Source of the DNA: Ignavibacteria bacterium
GTDB taxonomy: Bacteria; Bacteroidota; Ignavibacteria; UBA10030
DNA length: 64,000 nt
NCBI GenBank assembly: GCA_016873805.1
Contig: VGVZ01000011.1
Span: 1-64,000, forward strand
Direction: 5' to 3'
Both the position numbers and the translations under genes were made by a program. Shown in pieces: positions 7,925 through 17,729 of this stretch. Numbering within the stretch: the first letter of the stretch is position 1; the number at the start of each line of letters is the position of its first letter. The notes below the pieces were generated by a model. The model saw only the letters and a list, made by a program, of their open reading frames with translations, searched no databases and had not been told where the DNA came from.

Positions 7925-9370
7925 TCAGTTCGGCGAGAGCGTCTTCAGCTTCTCTGTATGTGACGGTGCGGCGTTTTCCCGGTCGACGATTGCGGCCGTG
8001 AATTCACCCTCCGCAACCAATGCTCCGTCGACGTATGCTTTTCCGCGGATTTGGATCACCTTCGATCGTCGGTTCACCATTTCCACGTCGAGAATGAGCT
8101 GGTCTCCGGGCGTCACCGGTCTGCGGAATTTCACATTGTTGATCGCCATAAAGTACACAAGTTTGTTTCCGGGATTCTCCGTCCCGTTCAGGAGGAGGAT
8201 TCCCCCGGTCTGGGCAAGCGCCTCCACAATGAGCACGCCGGGCATCACCGGCTGTCCGGGAAAATGTCCTTCGAAGAAGGGCTCATTGAGCGTGACGTTC
8301 TTCACTCCCACCACCCTCTCGTCGATTTGGAACTCAATGATCTTGTCGACGAGCAGGAATGGAGAGCGATGCGGAAGGATCCGTTGGATCGCATTGATGT
8401 CGAACACGACCCCCTGCTTTTTCTCGTGCTGGTACTTCCGGACAAGTTTCTTCTGTTGATAGAGCTTCCGCACTTTTCGAGCAAACTCCACATTGCTTGC
8501 GTGCCCGGGGCGTGCGGCAAGGATCTGAGCCTTGAGAGGGGCTCCAATCAACGCGAGATCGCCGATGAGGTCGAGCAACTTGTGACGCGCCGGCTCGTTT
8601 CGATAATGCAGGCTGTTGTTGTTCAAGACCCCCGTTGTTCCGAGAATCACCGAGTGGTCGATACCGAGTTTCCGTGTGATCTTCCTCAGCGTGTCTTCCG
8701 ACATGTCCCTGTCGACAATGACGATTGCGTTGTCGAGATTGCCTCCCTGGATGAGGCCCTGGTCGTACAGCGCTTCCACTTCTTTAAGGAAACAGAATGT
8801 TCGAGCGGACGAAAACTCCGAGACGAACTCGCGTTCGAGATTGAACAGGCCGGTATGCTGGCTCCCCAGTGCCGGATTGTTGTAGTCGATCATCACGCTG
8901 ACGCGAAAATCATCGGTCGGGAGTGCGACGATATCGACTCCTTTTTCCTCATTCTGGTAGTGAATCGTCTGGTCGATGATCAGATAATCCTTCGGCGCGT
9001 CCTGATCTTCAAGCCCGGCACTCAGAAGAAGATCGACAAACGCCTTTGCGCTTCCGTCGACGATTGGAAGCTCCTTGTTGTCCATTTCGATAATGATGTT
9101 GTCGATCTGGAGACCGACCAGCGCCGCAAGAACGTGCTCCGTGGTATGGACGCGGACGTCTCCGATCCCAAGTGTCGTCCCCCGAGCAATGTCGACGACG
9201 TGATCAACGTCGGCCGGAATCTCTGGTGCCCCGCCGACATCGACCCTGCGGAAGCGTATGCCGTAGTCTTGAGGAGCGGGTTTGAATGTCAGCTTTGTCG
9301 TGACGCCGGTATGGATACCGACTCCCGAAATAGAGGCTGGCTTCTTGATTGTGCGTTGATGGACGAGCAT
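7925..9370 (-). CDS. lpxC/fabZ: Bifunctional LpxC deacetylase - FabZ dehydratase fusion
   Basis: A 481-residue fusion. The N-terminal ~300 residues are UDP-3-O-acyl-GlcNAc deacetylase (zinc-dependent second step of lipid A synthesis), with HTTEHVLAAL giving zinc ligands. The C-terminal ~150 residues are 3-hydroxyacyl-ACP dehydratase, with IQRILPHRSPFLLVD at the start and the catalytic EGHFPGQPVMPGVL segment. The fusion is well known in Bacteroidota and Chlorobiota and helps place the organism. It links lipid A and fatty acid synthesis, which compete for the same hydroxyacyl-ACP. Placed between lpxD and lpxA. Confidence 0.97.
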   Translation of the reverse strand: MLVHQRTIKKPASISGVGIHTGVTTKLTFKPAPQDYGIRFRRVDVGGAPEIPADVDHVVDIARGTTLGIGDVRVHTTEHVLAALVGLQIDNIIIEMDNKELPIVDGSAKAFVDLLLSAGLEDQDAPKDYLIIDQTIHYQNEEKGVDIVALPTDDFRVSVMIDYNNPALGSQHTGLFNLEREFVSEFSSARTFCFLKEVEALYDQGLIQGGNLDNAIVIVDRDMSEDTLRKITRKLGIDHSVILGTTGVLNNNSLHYRNEPARHKLLDLIGDLALIGAPLKAQILAARPGHASNVEFARKVRKLYQQKKLVRKYQHEKKQGVVFDINAIQRILPHRSPFLLVDKIIEFQIDERVVGVKNVTLNEPFFEGHFPGQPVMPGVLIVEALAQTGGILLLNGTENPGNKLVYFMAINNVKFRRPVTPGDQLILDVEMVNRRSKVIQIRGKAYVDGALVAEGEFTAAIVDRENAAPSHTEKLKTLSPN

Positions 9371-9401
9371 GGCAAGTCATTCGTTGTGGAACATGATCTC
9401 G

Positions 9402-10472
9402 TTACTTCGATTCCGTCCCGTTCTTCTCAAGACGGTTTTTCAGTCTGGCGATTTCTTCATGCAGCGATCGAACTTCCAGAATGAGCTCCGGGAGCGAACG
9501 AAGTGCGGCTTCAATCCGCGCCGCTTTGCCCTGCTCCTTCGCCGGATACCCGAAAAGCACCTTTCCCTTTTCCTTGACCGATTTCGAAATTCCCGATTGG
9601 GCAAGCATCGTAGTGTCGTCGGCGATCTCAAGATGACCAGCAATTCCCACCTGGCCGCCGATCTTGTTCTGACTTCCGATTTTCGTGCTGCCGCTGATTC
9701 CAACTTGCGCGGCAAGCACGGTGTTTTCGCCGATCGTCACATTGTGGGCAACTTGTATCAAGTTATCGAGCTTGACCCCGCGTTTGATCACCGTTTCTCC
9801 AATCGTTGCACGATCGATCGAACAGTTCGATCCGATCTCCACGTCATCTTCAATCACGACGATTCCCAATTGTGGAATCTTCTCATACGTCCCGTCCGGC
9901 TTGGGAGCAAATCCAAATCCATCGCTTCCGACGACCGTCCCGCTATGGATCACAACTCTGTTTGCGAGTCTGCATTGCTGATAGACGACGACGTTGGCAT
10001 GCAGAGAACACTGCTCTCCGATCTCGGCATACGGCCCGATGACCGACCCATGGCCGATGCGCGTTTCGTTTCCAACGCTCGCCCCCTCCCCAACGACAAC
10101 ATAGGCGCCCAGAGAAACATTCTTCCCGATTTTCGCGGTCGGGGCGACAACGGCTGTCGAGTGGATTCCATGCGGCAGGGGATCCACAACAGGAGTCAAT
10201 CGCTTCAGCACTGTGAGGAATGCAAGATACGGATCGTCCACGAGGACGAACGCCAGGTTGGCGCGGGCCGGAAGCCGCGACCGATCGACCGACCGGGCTA
10301 CCAGGACGGCCGACGCCGTTGTCTGCGCGAGAAACTTCTCGTACTTCGGATTAGCCAGAAAGGTGATCTCGTTCGGACCGGCTTCTTCGATTTTGGCAAC
10401 GCGGGTGATTTCGGTACTCCCGTCCCCGACCACATCACCATTAAACCACGCTGCGATGTCCGATATGCGCAT
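9402..10472 (-). CDS. lpxD: UDP-3-O-(3-hydroxyacyl)glucosamine N-acyltransferase (LpxD)
   Basis: Third step of lipid A synthesis: adds the N-linked acyl chain. An N-terminal uridine-binding domain begins MRISDIAAWFNG, followed by hexapeptide repeats of the left-handed beta-helix. The catalytic His is in IQVAHNVTIG, and the C-terminus is a helical tail (SLHEEIARLKNRLEKN). I chose the ATG at 10472 because the family starts at this point; the frame is open upstream but would run into ompH. It lies 10 bases after the ompH stop. Confidence 0.96.
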   Translation of the reverse strand: MRISDIAAWFNGDVVGDGSTEITRVAKIEEAGPNEITFLANPKYEKFLAQTTASAVLVARSVDRSRLPARANLAFVLVDDPYLAFLTVLKRLTPVVDPLPHGIHSTAVVAPTAKIGKNVSLGAYVVVGEGASVGNETRIGHGSVIGPYAEIGEQCSLHANVVVYQQCRLANRVVIHSGTVVGSDGFGFAPKPDGTYEKIPQLGIVVIEDDVEIGSNCSIDRATIGETVIKRGVKLDNLIQVAHNVTIGENTVLAAQVGISGSTKIGSQNKIGGQVGIAGHLEIADDTTMLAQSGISKSVKEKGKVLFGYPAKEQGKAARIEAALRSLPELILEVRSLHEEIARLKNRLEKNGTESK

Positions 10473-10482
10473 GCGATCTGGC

Positions 10483-11016
10483 CTACTGTTGCTTGGGAGA
10501 AGATCCCGGTGCCTGAAGCTTTTCCAGGGCTTTTTGTGTGAGGTCGTGAGTCTGGTTCGCATACATCAGAAGGATTTCGCCGCTCTTGTCGAAGACGTAG
10601 TCGTACTCGAGCTCGACGGCGATCTCCTGAATTGCCTTGAAGACGCGGTCTTGAACGGGTTTCATCAGCTCGTTTTGCTTCATGAAGAGCTCGCCGTTCT
10701 GACCGAACTTCTTGTTCCGGAATTCGACGATCTTCTGGTCGAGCTCACGCAGCTCGCGTTCCGATTCAGCCCGTCGCTGTTCGGTCATGATCAGTTTCCG
10801 CTTGTCGTACTCGTCGAACTTGCGCTCCCAATCCTTCTGCATTTTGTTCAGCTCGTTCTGCCAATCAACGACCAACCCATCGAGTTGCTTCTGCGCATCC
10901 TGCGCATCGGGGAGTTGTTTGAGGATGTACTCCGAGCTTACATGTCCGATCTTCATCTGCGCGGAGAGCGAGACGGCCGAAACGATCGCGAGAACTACCA
11001 ACGCACGTATCCGCAT
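10483..11016 (-). CDS. OmpH/Skp family periplasmic chaperone, copy 1
   Basis: A 177-residue protein with a cleavable signal peptide (cut probably after SLSAQ) and a long charged coiled-coil centre (about residues 45-125), the layout of Skp, which holds unfolded outer-membrane proteins for BamA. It lies directly downstream of a second OmpH-like gene; the two share order and length but are clearly diverged. Such duplication next to bamA is common in the FCB group. Confidence 0.9.
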   Translation of the reverse strand: MRIRALVVLAIVSAVSLSAQMKIGHVSSEYILKQLPDAQDAQKQLDGLVVDWQNELNKMQKDWERKFDEYDKRKLIMTEQRRAESERELRELDQKIVEFRNKKFGQNGELFMKQNELMKPVQDRVFKAIQEIAVELEYDYVFDKSGEILLMYANQTHDLTQKALEKLQAPGSSPKQQ

Positions 11017-11093
11017 GGTGATCCTGAGAATTTGGAGAAATGTGAAAAACGAACTGGCTCGGACCCTGTGGATCCGAGCCAGCGTTCTCCCGG

Positions 11094-11651
11094 TTACTTT
11101 CCTTTGGGTGCGACCGCCGCGCCCCTCTTCAGACGATCGAGAACCTTGTAGGTAATATTGAACTTCGCGTCGCCGTAGAGAAGAACAGCATCGCCCACTT
11201 TGTCGAATACGAAACTGAATCCCTCTTCCTTTGCGACCGCCTCGATTGCCTCAAGAACTTTCTCCCGGATCGGTCCAAGCTTTCGTTCCTGGACGGTGCC
11301 CAGCTCACCACGCTGGGTGTCGAACTTCGACATCTGATACTCACGGGCTTTCTGCTGCAGCTCGGCAAGTCGCTTTTCTTCGGCCTGTTTTTTCTCCGGA
11401 TTGAAGAGCGCCTGTTTCTGCTGATATTCCTCTAACCCCTTTTGGAACTCTGCGGACATTCTTTCGAGCTCCTCCTGCCAGCCCTTCACGGTCTCCTCGA
11501 TTTCCTTCCGGGCTTTCTGCGCTTCGGGCAGATCACGCAGGATGATATCGGAGTCGACAAACGCGACTTTGATTCCCTGCGCACTCGACATCGATACAAA
11601 AAGGGCGAGTGCCAGGATGACCGTCAGGACGATTTGGATTGTTCTTTTCAC
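11094..11651 (-). CDS. OmpH/Skp family periplasmic chaperone, copy 2
   Basis: A 185-residue protein with a signal peptide (hydrophobic core ILALALFVSMSSAQ) and a mature form starting IKVAFVDSDIIL, the typical OmpH beginning, then a coiled-coil arm rich in Glu, Lys and Gln. Expected to escort outer-membrane beta-barrel proteins across the periplasm to BamA, which is encoded immediately upstream. The 77 bases between the two ompH genes hold a GC-rich inverted repeat (TCCGAGCC region) but no obvious terminator. Confidence 0.9.
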   Translation of the reverse strand: MKRTIQIVLTVILALALFVSMSSAQGIKVAFVDSDIILRDLPEAQKARKEIEETVKGWQEELERMSAEFQKGLEEYQQKQALFNPEKKQAEEKRLAELQQKAREYQMSKFDTQRGELGTVQERKLGPIREKVLEAIEAVAKEEGFSFVFDKVGDAVLLYGDAKFNITYKVLDRLKRGAAVAPKGK

Positions 11652-11696
11652 GATTACCTCGGTTATTTGGATGATGTATTTGTGTATGCGAAGAAA

Positions 11697-14087
11697 CTAG
11701 AACCCTCTTCCGAACTGGAAGTGAAACTTCCAACCCGACGCGGGAGCGAACGGAGTGGTCGAATCAAATCCGTATCCATAATCAAAACCAACCAATCCGA
11801 TCGGATTGATGAGTAGACGCAGACCCAAACCCGCGGAGCGTTTGAGATCCAGCGGATCTATGAGCTTCGTCTCACCCCACGTATTGCCTGCCTCCGCAAA
11901 GAGCAACGTATAGATCGGGATGGGATTGATCGCCAACGCGAATCGCAGTTCGGCCGAATGCTTGATCAGCCCTTTGCCGCCGATGATGTTGTTTCCCGGC
12001 GTCCGAGATCCGATGGAACGATCCTCGTACCCCCGAAGCGGAGTGGTCGAGAACTGTCCGAGCCCCGTCCCTCCCATGTAGAAGTAGTCCTGATACGGAA
12101 TGGGGGAATTCTCTTCGAAGCCGAAGATGAAGCCGAAGGTGGTCGAGAGGGCAAGGGCGATTCTCTGATTGCCGAAAATCGGGATGAACCAATCGGCATT
12201 GAACACGTGCTTGTGAAATCTGGCAGATCCGGGAAGGAACGGACCCCCGTTGACCTCGGTGAGAAGCGAGAAGCTCGAGCCAATCGTCGGGAAGATCGGA
12301 CTGTCTGTGCTGTTCCTGGAAATTACCTGTGCGACGCCGAGCTGTGTGGTCACCCCCGGCCGGTAGAAATCGCCTGCGCTCACCACATCGGTTCGCTGGT
12401 ATCGCACGGTCCAGTCGCCGCGAAAGAGGTAATCGGGCCATTTGAGCCGCCGACCGATTCGCACGGAAGCGCCGGTCACGCGATAATCAACATCGAAATA
12501 GAGTACACGCGTATCGGAGATATTGAATCCAAACAGCGTCGGGGTGTCGAACATCCACGGTTCTTGAAAACCGATCGTAAACGTACGGTACCGGTTCCCT
12601 TCCCCGAACTGCCACTCAAAATTCAGGACTTGGCCCCCGCCGCCGCGAAACGGTTCTGAAATCGAAAAATTGTTGAATGTCAGTCCGAATCCACCATTGA
12701 ACCCGAAGAATCCGCTGTACCCAACCGACATGTTGAACGTGTCACTCGATTTTTCTTCCACGCCGTACTCGAGATCCACGTTTTTTTCATCCACGATGCG
12801 GTAATCGGGACGAATTTTTTCCGGATTGAAGTAATTGAGCTGGGCGAGCTGCCGGACGCTCCGCATGATCGCGGCCTTGCTGAAATAGTCGCCGGGACGG
12901 GTATGAAGCTCGCGCCGGATCACCTTTTCATATGTTTTGGTATTCCCGGAAACGAGGACTCTTCCGATCCGGAATTGGTTTCGTTCCCTGACCCTCAGCA
13001 CGATGTCCAGACTGTCCTCTCCAACCCGAATCTCGTCCGGCTCGACGTTGAACAACAAGTATCCGTTGTCATAGTAGAGTGAGGCAACATCGGACTCATC
13101 TTTGCTGCGATACAGGTTCTCGTTGAACTTCTCTTTGTCATAGATGTCGCCGTGGACAAATCCCAGCCGAGCATTCAGGAACTCCGCCTTGTATTTCGTG
13201 TTTCCTTCCCAGGTGATATTCCGAATCTTATATTGCGGACCCTCATTCACCCACAGTTCGATGCGCAGGTACCGTTTCGACGCATCGTAGGAGAGCGAGT
13301 CGCGCAATATTTCGGCGTCCCGATAGCCGTTCTTGCGGTAGAAGCCGACAATCAGCTTCTTGTCCTCCTCATACTTCTTCTGATCGAACTTGTTCGTCGC
13401 CCAGAACTTCCACCAGCGACGCTCGCTGATTTCACCCATCGCTCCCTTCAAATCACCATCGTCGAAGGCAACATTCCCGTGAAACTCGATCTGATCGACT
13501 TTAACTTTCGGGCCCTCCTCAATGATGACCTTGAGAATCTTCCTCCGGCTGAGCGTATCGGCAGATGCCACAAGCTCCGTTCGTACCGTCGCATTGAGGT
13601 ATCCCTCTTTTGCGTACTCTCCCTCGAGGAGCTTCGACATTCGTGCAAGCTCGTGACGCATCAACAGTTGCCCTTTGGTCAATGTGAATTGCTTTCGGAC
13701 GTCACTCTCGCTCAATTCGTCGTTCCCGACAATCTCCAGGGCCTCCAACCGGGGATTCTCGGTCACGCGGATCAACAGATAGACGCCATCCTGCACCCTG
13801 CGTTCGATCAGGATCTGAATATCATCGAACAACTTCAGCTGGTACAGGCGCTGGATTGCCGTTCGGGTTTCGTCCCCTGGAACGTTGATTTCGTCGCCCG
13901 CCTTCAATCCCGTGGTCGCAAGAACGGCTTGCTGTTCCGCCGAACCCAACCCTTCGACCGAAATCCCAAGGATCTTGTAAACCTCGGGTCGCGTTTGAGC
14001 GGCGAGTACTGATGAGCAGAGAGCAACGAGCAGCAGGATGCGGGGAGCAACGTTAGGGCTTGGCAACACCTTTGAGAAGCCTTTCAA
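11697..14087 (-). CDS. bamA: Outer membrane protein assembly factor BamA
   Basis: A 796-residue Omp85 protein: signal peptide (hydrophobic core RILLLVALCSSVLA), five POTRA domains over about residues 35-420, and a C-terminal 16-strand beta-barrel ending in Phe (FQFGRGF), the outer-membrane insertion signal. Inserts beta-barrel proteins in the outer membrane. No ATG is available: the frame begins with TTG at 14087, overlapping uppS by 35 bases. A GTG/TTG a few codons further in, just before the signal peptide (about 14066-14069), is also possible. Upstream is uppS and downstream the two Skp-like chaperones. Confidence 0.96.
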   Translation of the reverse strand: MKGFSKVLPSPNVAPRILLLVALCSSVLAAQTRPEVYKILGISVEGLGSAEQQAVLATTGLKAGDEINVPGDETRTAIQRLYQLKLFDDIQILIERRVQDGVYLLIRVTENPRLEALEIVGNDELSESDVRKQFTLTKGQLLMRHELARMSKLLEGEYAKEGYLNATVRTELVASADTLSRRKILKVIIEEGPKVKVDQIEFHGNVAFDDGDLKGAMGEISERRWWKFWATNKFDQKKYEEDKKLIVGFYRKNGYRDAEILRDSLSYDASKRYLRIELWVNEGPQYKIRNITWEGNTKYKAEFLNARLGFVHGDIYDKEKFNENLYRSKDESDVASLYYDNGYLLFNVEPDEIRVGEDSLDIVLRVRERNQFRIGRVLVSGNTKTYEKVIRRELHTRPGDYFSKAAIMRSVRQLAQLNYFNPEKIRPDYRIVDEKNVDLEYGVEEKSSDTFNMSVGYSGFFGFNGGFGLTFNNFSISEPFRGGGGQVLNFEWQFGEGNRYRTFTIGFQEPWMFDTPTLFGFNISDTRVLYFDVDYRVTGASVRIGRRLKWPDYLFRGDWTVRYQRTDVVSAGDFYRPGVTTQLGVAQVISRNSTDSPIFPTIGSSFSLLTEVNGGPFLPGSARFHKHVFNADWFIPIFGNQRIALALSTTFGFIFGFEENSPIPYQDYFYMGGTGLGQFSTTPLRGYEDRSIGSRTPGNNIIGGKGLIKHSAELRFALAINPIPIYTLLFAEAGNTWGETKLIDPLDLKRSAGLGLRLLINPIGLVGFDYGYGFDSTTPFAPASGWKFHFQFGRGF

Positions 14088-14886
14088 AGTACTTCGTTCC
14101 GCGGGAGGAGGTATGTCGGACCTGTTCGCTGGTCATTCCGAATCTCCTTTCCCGTTTTTGATATTCTGAAACCGCCTTGTAGAGGCTCTTCCGTCGAAAA
14201 TCAGGCCAGAAATCGGGAGAAATATACATTTCACTGTAGGCCAATTGCCATAAGAGGAAATTGCTGATGCGGAGTTCACCGCTCGTTCGGATAAGCAGAT
14301 CTGGGTCGGGAAATTCCTTTGTTGAAAGGTACGTATCGAAAAGCTCTTCCGTGATTTGCTCTCGAGCGATCTTTCCCGCCGTGGCATCTTCGTGGATCTT
14401 TCGGACTGCGTTCGTGATGTCCCAGCGACCGCTGTAGCTGAGAGCGAGGACCAGGGTGAGACCTGTGTTGTTGCGCATGAGATCGATCGCTTCAAGCAAT
14501 TCATCCTGAACATCCTGCGGGAGAGCAGAGATATTCCCGATCGCCTTCAATCGCACTTCGTTTTGGTGGAGTCGATCGCGCTCGTCCCTCAGCGCCTTGA
14601 GAAGAAGACGCATGAGCATGGAAACTTCGTCCCCCGGCCGTTTCCAATTCTCCGTTGAGAATGCATACAGGGTAAGAAACTTGACGCCGAGCTGACCGCA
14701 CGTTTCCACGATATCACGAACGGCATTCACTCCCTCCCGATGACCGGCGATCCGCGGCATGCCTCGTCGTTTGGCCCAACGACCGTTTCCATCCATGATA
14801 ATGGCGATGTGCTGTGGGATCGCGCCGTCAGCGAGCAAACGGTCCTGCAGTTCTTTGTCTTTTCCCGTGGCCTTCTTAAGCGCCAA
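14053..14886 (-). CDS. uppS: Isoprenyl (undecaprenyl) diphosphate synthase
   Basis: cis-Prenyltransferase making the C55 lipid carrier used for peptidoglycan, O-antigen and exopolysaccharide. The catalytic Asp lies in AIIMDGNGRWAK, and the SGELRISNFLLWQLAYSE segment is the usual C-terminal signature. Start is TTG at 14886, placed behind GTGAGGATGAATT, which gives a reasonable ribosome site. First gene of the envelope operon, with a promoter at 14917-14945. Supplying the lipid carrier from the same operon as LPS and BamA genes makes functional sense. Confidence 0.96.
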   Translation of the reverse strand: MALKKATGKDKELQDRLLADGAIPQHIAIIMDGNGRWAKRRGMPRIAGHREGVNAVRDIVETCGQLGVKFLTLYAFSTENWKRPGDEVSMLMRLLLKALRDERDRLHQNEVRLKAIGNISALPQDVQDELLEAIDLMRNNTGLTLVLALSYSGRWDITNAVRKIHEDATAGKIAREQITEELFDTYLSTKEFPDPDLLIRTSGELRISNFLLWQLAYSEMYISPDFWPDFRRKSLYKAVSEYQKRERRFGMTSEQVRHTSSRGTKYFERLLKGVAKP

Positions 14887-14916
14887 AATTCATCCTCACG
14901 TGCGAAGTCGACATAA

Positions 14917-14945
14917 AATTTAACGCATTTTGCATAGAAAGTCAA
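14917..14945 (-). promoter_or_regulatory. Promoter of the uppS-bamA-lpx operon
   Basis: Read on the minus strand: TTGACT (14940-14945), a 17-base spacer, and TAAATT (14917-14922), 30 bases before the uppS start. The sequence AAATTTTA around the -10 is AT-rich while its surroundings are not. Confidence 0.65.
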
Positions 14946-15024
14946 AAAAACACACGTTCCACGCGCTCCCACGTCGACACTGTGATTTCATGTTAGACGA
15001 TCGAAACAGGGAAAAGTCGTTTTC

Positions 15025-15053
15025 TTGACACCCCTCGCAAATTTGGCTATATT
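15025..15053 (+). promoter_or_regulatory. Promoter of clpC
   Basis: TTGACA (15025-15030), 17-base spacer, TATATT (15048-15053). The initiation site would be near 15060, leaving a leader of about 60 bases before the ATG at 15123. It diverges from the uppS promoter in the same 236-base gap. I see no CIRCE-like inverted repeat or CtsR box. Confidence 0.75.
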
Positions 15054-15122
15054 GGCATTGAAACTTTCGAAGACGAAATGCCGTTTTACAGTTAGTCAAT
15101 CTTCAAGAAGCGGGCGGGAACA

Positions 15123-17624
15123 ATGGAAGGTAATTTTTCAAACCGAGTGCAGGATGTCATCAAACTGAGCCGGGAAGAGGCGCTGCGACTCGGCCACGAC
15201 TACATCGGGACGGAGCATCTCCTGCTTGGCATCATCCGCGAGGGAGAAGGGATCGCCGTAAAGATCCTCCGGAACCTCGGAGTTGATCTCTACCGCCTGA
15301 AGAAGGCCATTGAGGACACGGTTCGCACTTCGGGGGGTACGCTGACCATCGGCAATATCCCGTTGACCAAACAGGCGGAAAAGGTTCTGAAGATCACCTA
15401 CCTCGAAGCCAAGCTCTACAAGTCGGACGTGATCGGGACGGAGCACCTACTCCTCTCCCTCCTTCGGGATGACGACAACATCGCCGCGCAGATCCTGCAT
15501 CAGTTCAACGTCCACTATGACGTTGTTCGGAATGAGCTGGACAATATCATTTCTGGCAAGCCCTCGACCCCGCCGACTGCCCCATCGACCGAAAAGAAGC
15601 ACGAAAAATCGAAGACTCCTGTTCTCGACAATTTTGGCCGAGATTTGACCCGTTTGGCCCTCGAGGACAAGCTTGATCCGATAATTGGCCGGGAAAAGGA
15701 GATCGAGCGAGTAGCGCAGGTTCTGAGCCGCCGCAAGAAGAACAATCCGGTGCTGATCGGGGAACCCGGTGTCGGAAAATCTGCTATTGCGGAAGGTCTC
15801 GCCATCCGGATCGTTCAGAAAAAGGTTTCCAGGGTACTACATGAAAAGCGCGTAGTCACGCTCGATCTGGCCGCCCTTGTAGCCGGGACGAAGTACCGTG
15901 GACAGTTCGAGGAACGAATGAAAGCGGTCATGAACGAGCTTGAAAAGGCAAAGGACGTGATCCTCTTCATCGATGAGCTTCACACCATCGTCGGCGCTGG
16001 GGGTGCGAGCGGTTCGCTTGATGCCTCGAACATGTTCAAGCCGGCACTGGGGCGAGGAGACCTGCAATGTATCGGTGCAACCACGCTCGACGAATACCGT
16101 CAGTACATTGAAAAAGATGGCGCGCTCGATCGACGCTTCCAGAAGATCATGATCGACCCGACAACCGTTGAAGAGACCATCCGAATCCTTGAGAACATCA
16201 AGCAAAAGTACGAGGAGCACCACGGGGTTTTGTATACACCCGCCGCGATCGAAGCGGCTGTCAGACTCAGCGACCGGTACATTACCGACCGATATCTACC
16301 GGACAAGGCCATCGATGTGATGGACGAAGCCGGCTCGCGGGTGCATCTCGCCAACATTGTTGTGCCGAAAGAGATTTTGAAGCTCGAAGAAGAGATCGAT
16401 AAGATCAAGCAGTCGAAGAACCAGGTTGTCAAGAGCCAGAATTTCGAAGAGGCCGCTCGGTTGCGTGATCTCGAAAAGAAACTGCTCAACGATCTCGAGA
16501 TCGCGAAGCGCGAATGGGAATTGAAGGCGTCGGATACCGTGTACGATGTGGATGAAGAGGAGTGCGCCGCCGTCGTTGCGATGATGACCGGTATCCCTGT
16601 CCAGCGGGTCGCCCAAAGCGAATCCGAAAAGCTCCTGAACATGGAGGATGCCCTCAAGAAATCAATCATCGGACAGGATGAGCCCATTGAGAAGCTGACG
16701 AAGGCGATTCGTCGGGCCCGCGCGGGGCTGAAGAATCCGAGGCGTCCGATCGGATCATTCATCTTCCTTGGCCCCACCGGAGTCGGAAAGACCGAGCTGG
16801 CGAAGTGCATCGCCCGATATCTCTTCGATTCGGATGAGGCCCTGATCCGGATCGACATGAGCGAGTACATGGAGAAGTTTTCGGTTTCGCGGCTCGTCGG
16901 TGCCCCGCCGGGATACGTTGGATACGAAGAAGGGGGTCAGCTGACCGAGAAGGTGCGACGCAAACCCTATTCAGTCGTTCTGCTGGATGAAATCGAAAAG
17001 GCGCATCCGGACGTGTTCAACATTCTGCTCCAGGTGCTCGACGATGGGATTTTGACAGATAGTCTGGGCCGACGCGTCGATTTCAAGAACACGATCTTGA
17101 TCATGACGTCTAACATCGGGTCGCGCGACATCAAGTCGACCGGTGGACTCGGATTTGGCGCGGCAACGCCGGCCGACAAGTACAAGGCCATGAAAGGGAG
17201 CATCGAGGAGGCACTCAAACGCGTCTTCAATCCGGAGTTCTTGAACCGCGTCGATGAGACAATCGTGTTTCACAGTCTCGAACGAAACCATATTTTGCAG
17301 ATCATCGCTATCGAGGCGCGCGATCTCCTTTCCCGCATGAAATCGATGGGGATCACGATCGAGCTTTCCCCGGCGGCAAGGGAATTCCTTGCCGACAAGG
17401 GATATGATCCGGCATTCGGCGCTCGCCCATTGAAACGCGCAATCCAGAAATACGTTGAGGATCCGCTTGCAGAGGAAATCCTCCGCGGGACGTTCGCCAA
17501 CGGGGCAAAAGTGATCGTCAAATTCAGCAAGAAGACCGAATTGCTTCGCTTTGTCGATGCCTCGAAGACCCAGGAACCGGATGGGATCGAGGAACAGGAC
17601 GAAGAAGTCGCTGACGAACTGTAG
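15123..17624 (+). CDS. clpC: ATP-dependent Clp protease ATPase subunit ClpC
   Basis: An 833-residue class I Clp/Hsp100 unfoldase. It has two N-terminal Clp-N repeats (residues ~1-145), an AAA+ domain with Walker A GEPGVGKS near 212 and Walker B LFIDELHT, a UVR-type middle segment ([18 protein letters not shown]) that distinguishes ClpC from ClpA, and a second AAA+ domain with GPTGVGKT near 549. A C-terminal ClpB-D2-type domain closes it. It unfolds substrates into ClpP, whose gene is not in the window. Monocistronic: own promoter upstream, strong terminator downstream. Confidence 0.97.
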   Translation: MEGNFSNRVQDVIKLSREEALRLGHDYIGTEHLLLGIIREGEGIAVKILRNLGVDLYRLKKAIEDTVRTSGGTLTIGNIPLTKQAEKVLKITYLEAKLYKSDVIGTEHLLLSLLRDDDNIAAQILHQFNVHYDVVRNELDNIISGKPSTPPTAPSTEKKHEKSKTPVLDNFGRDLTRLALEDKLDPIIGREKEIERVAQVLSRRKKNNPVLIGEPGVGKSAIAEGLAIRIVQKKVSRVLHEKRVVTLDLAALVAGTKYRGQFEERMKAVMNELEKAKDVILFIDELHTIVGAGGASGSLDASNMFKPALGRGDLQCIGATTLDEYRQYIEKDGALDRRFQKIMIDPTTVEETIRILENIKQKYEEHHGVLYTPAAIEAAVRLSDRYITDRYLPDKAIDVMDEAGSRVHLANIVVPKEILKLEEEIDKIKQSKNQVVKSQNFEEAARLRDLEKKLLNDLEIAKREWELKASDTVYDVDEEECAAVVAMMTGIPVQRVAQSESEKLLNMEDALKKSIIGQDEPIEKLTKAIRRARAGLKNPRRPIGSFIFLGPTGVGKTELAKCIARYLFDSDEALIRIDMSEYMEKFSVSRLVGAPPGYVGYEEGGQLTEKVRRKPYSVVLLDEIEKAHPDVFNILLQVLDDGILTDSLGRRVDFKNTILIMTSNIGSRDIKSTGGLGFGAATPADKYKAMKGSIEEALKRVFNPEFLNRVDETIVFHSLERNHILQIIAIEARDLLSRMKSMGITIELSPAAREFLADKGYDPAFGARPLKRAIQKYVEDPLAEEILRGTFANGAKVIVKFSKKTELLRFVDASKTQEPDGIEEQDEEVADEL

Positions 17625-17654
17625 ACCGCCGTCCGGCGGTGGAAGAAACGGAAG

Positions 17655-17684
17655 ATCCCCTGCGTCGCGCAGGGGATTTTTTTT
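17655..17684 (+). terminator. Rho-independent terminator of clpC
   Basis: ATCCCCTGCG (17655-17664) and CGCAGGGGAT (17668-17677) form a perfect 10 bp stem with a 3-base loop, followed by an uninterrupted run of eight T. It lies 31 bases after the clpC stop and is the clearest terminator in the window. Confidence 0.93.
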
Positions 17685-17729
17685 GCACTCGCGGTTGTCG
17701 AACGAAACACCGTTGACTATATTCGTTGC

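Noticed and set aside
8051-9484. Long plus-strand frame (477 codons) opposite lpxC/fabZ
   Set aside because: It is antisense to a clear LpxC-FabZ coding region, its product resembles no family, and it has no ribosome site; long antisense frames are common at this base composition.
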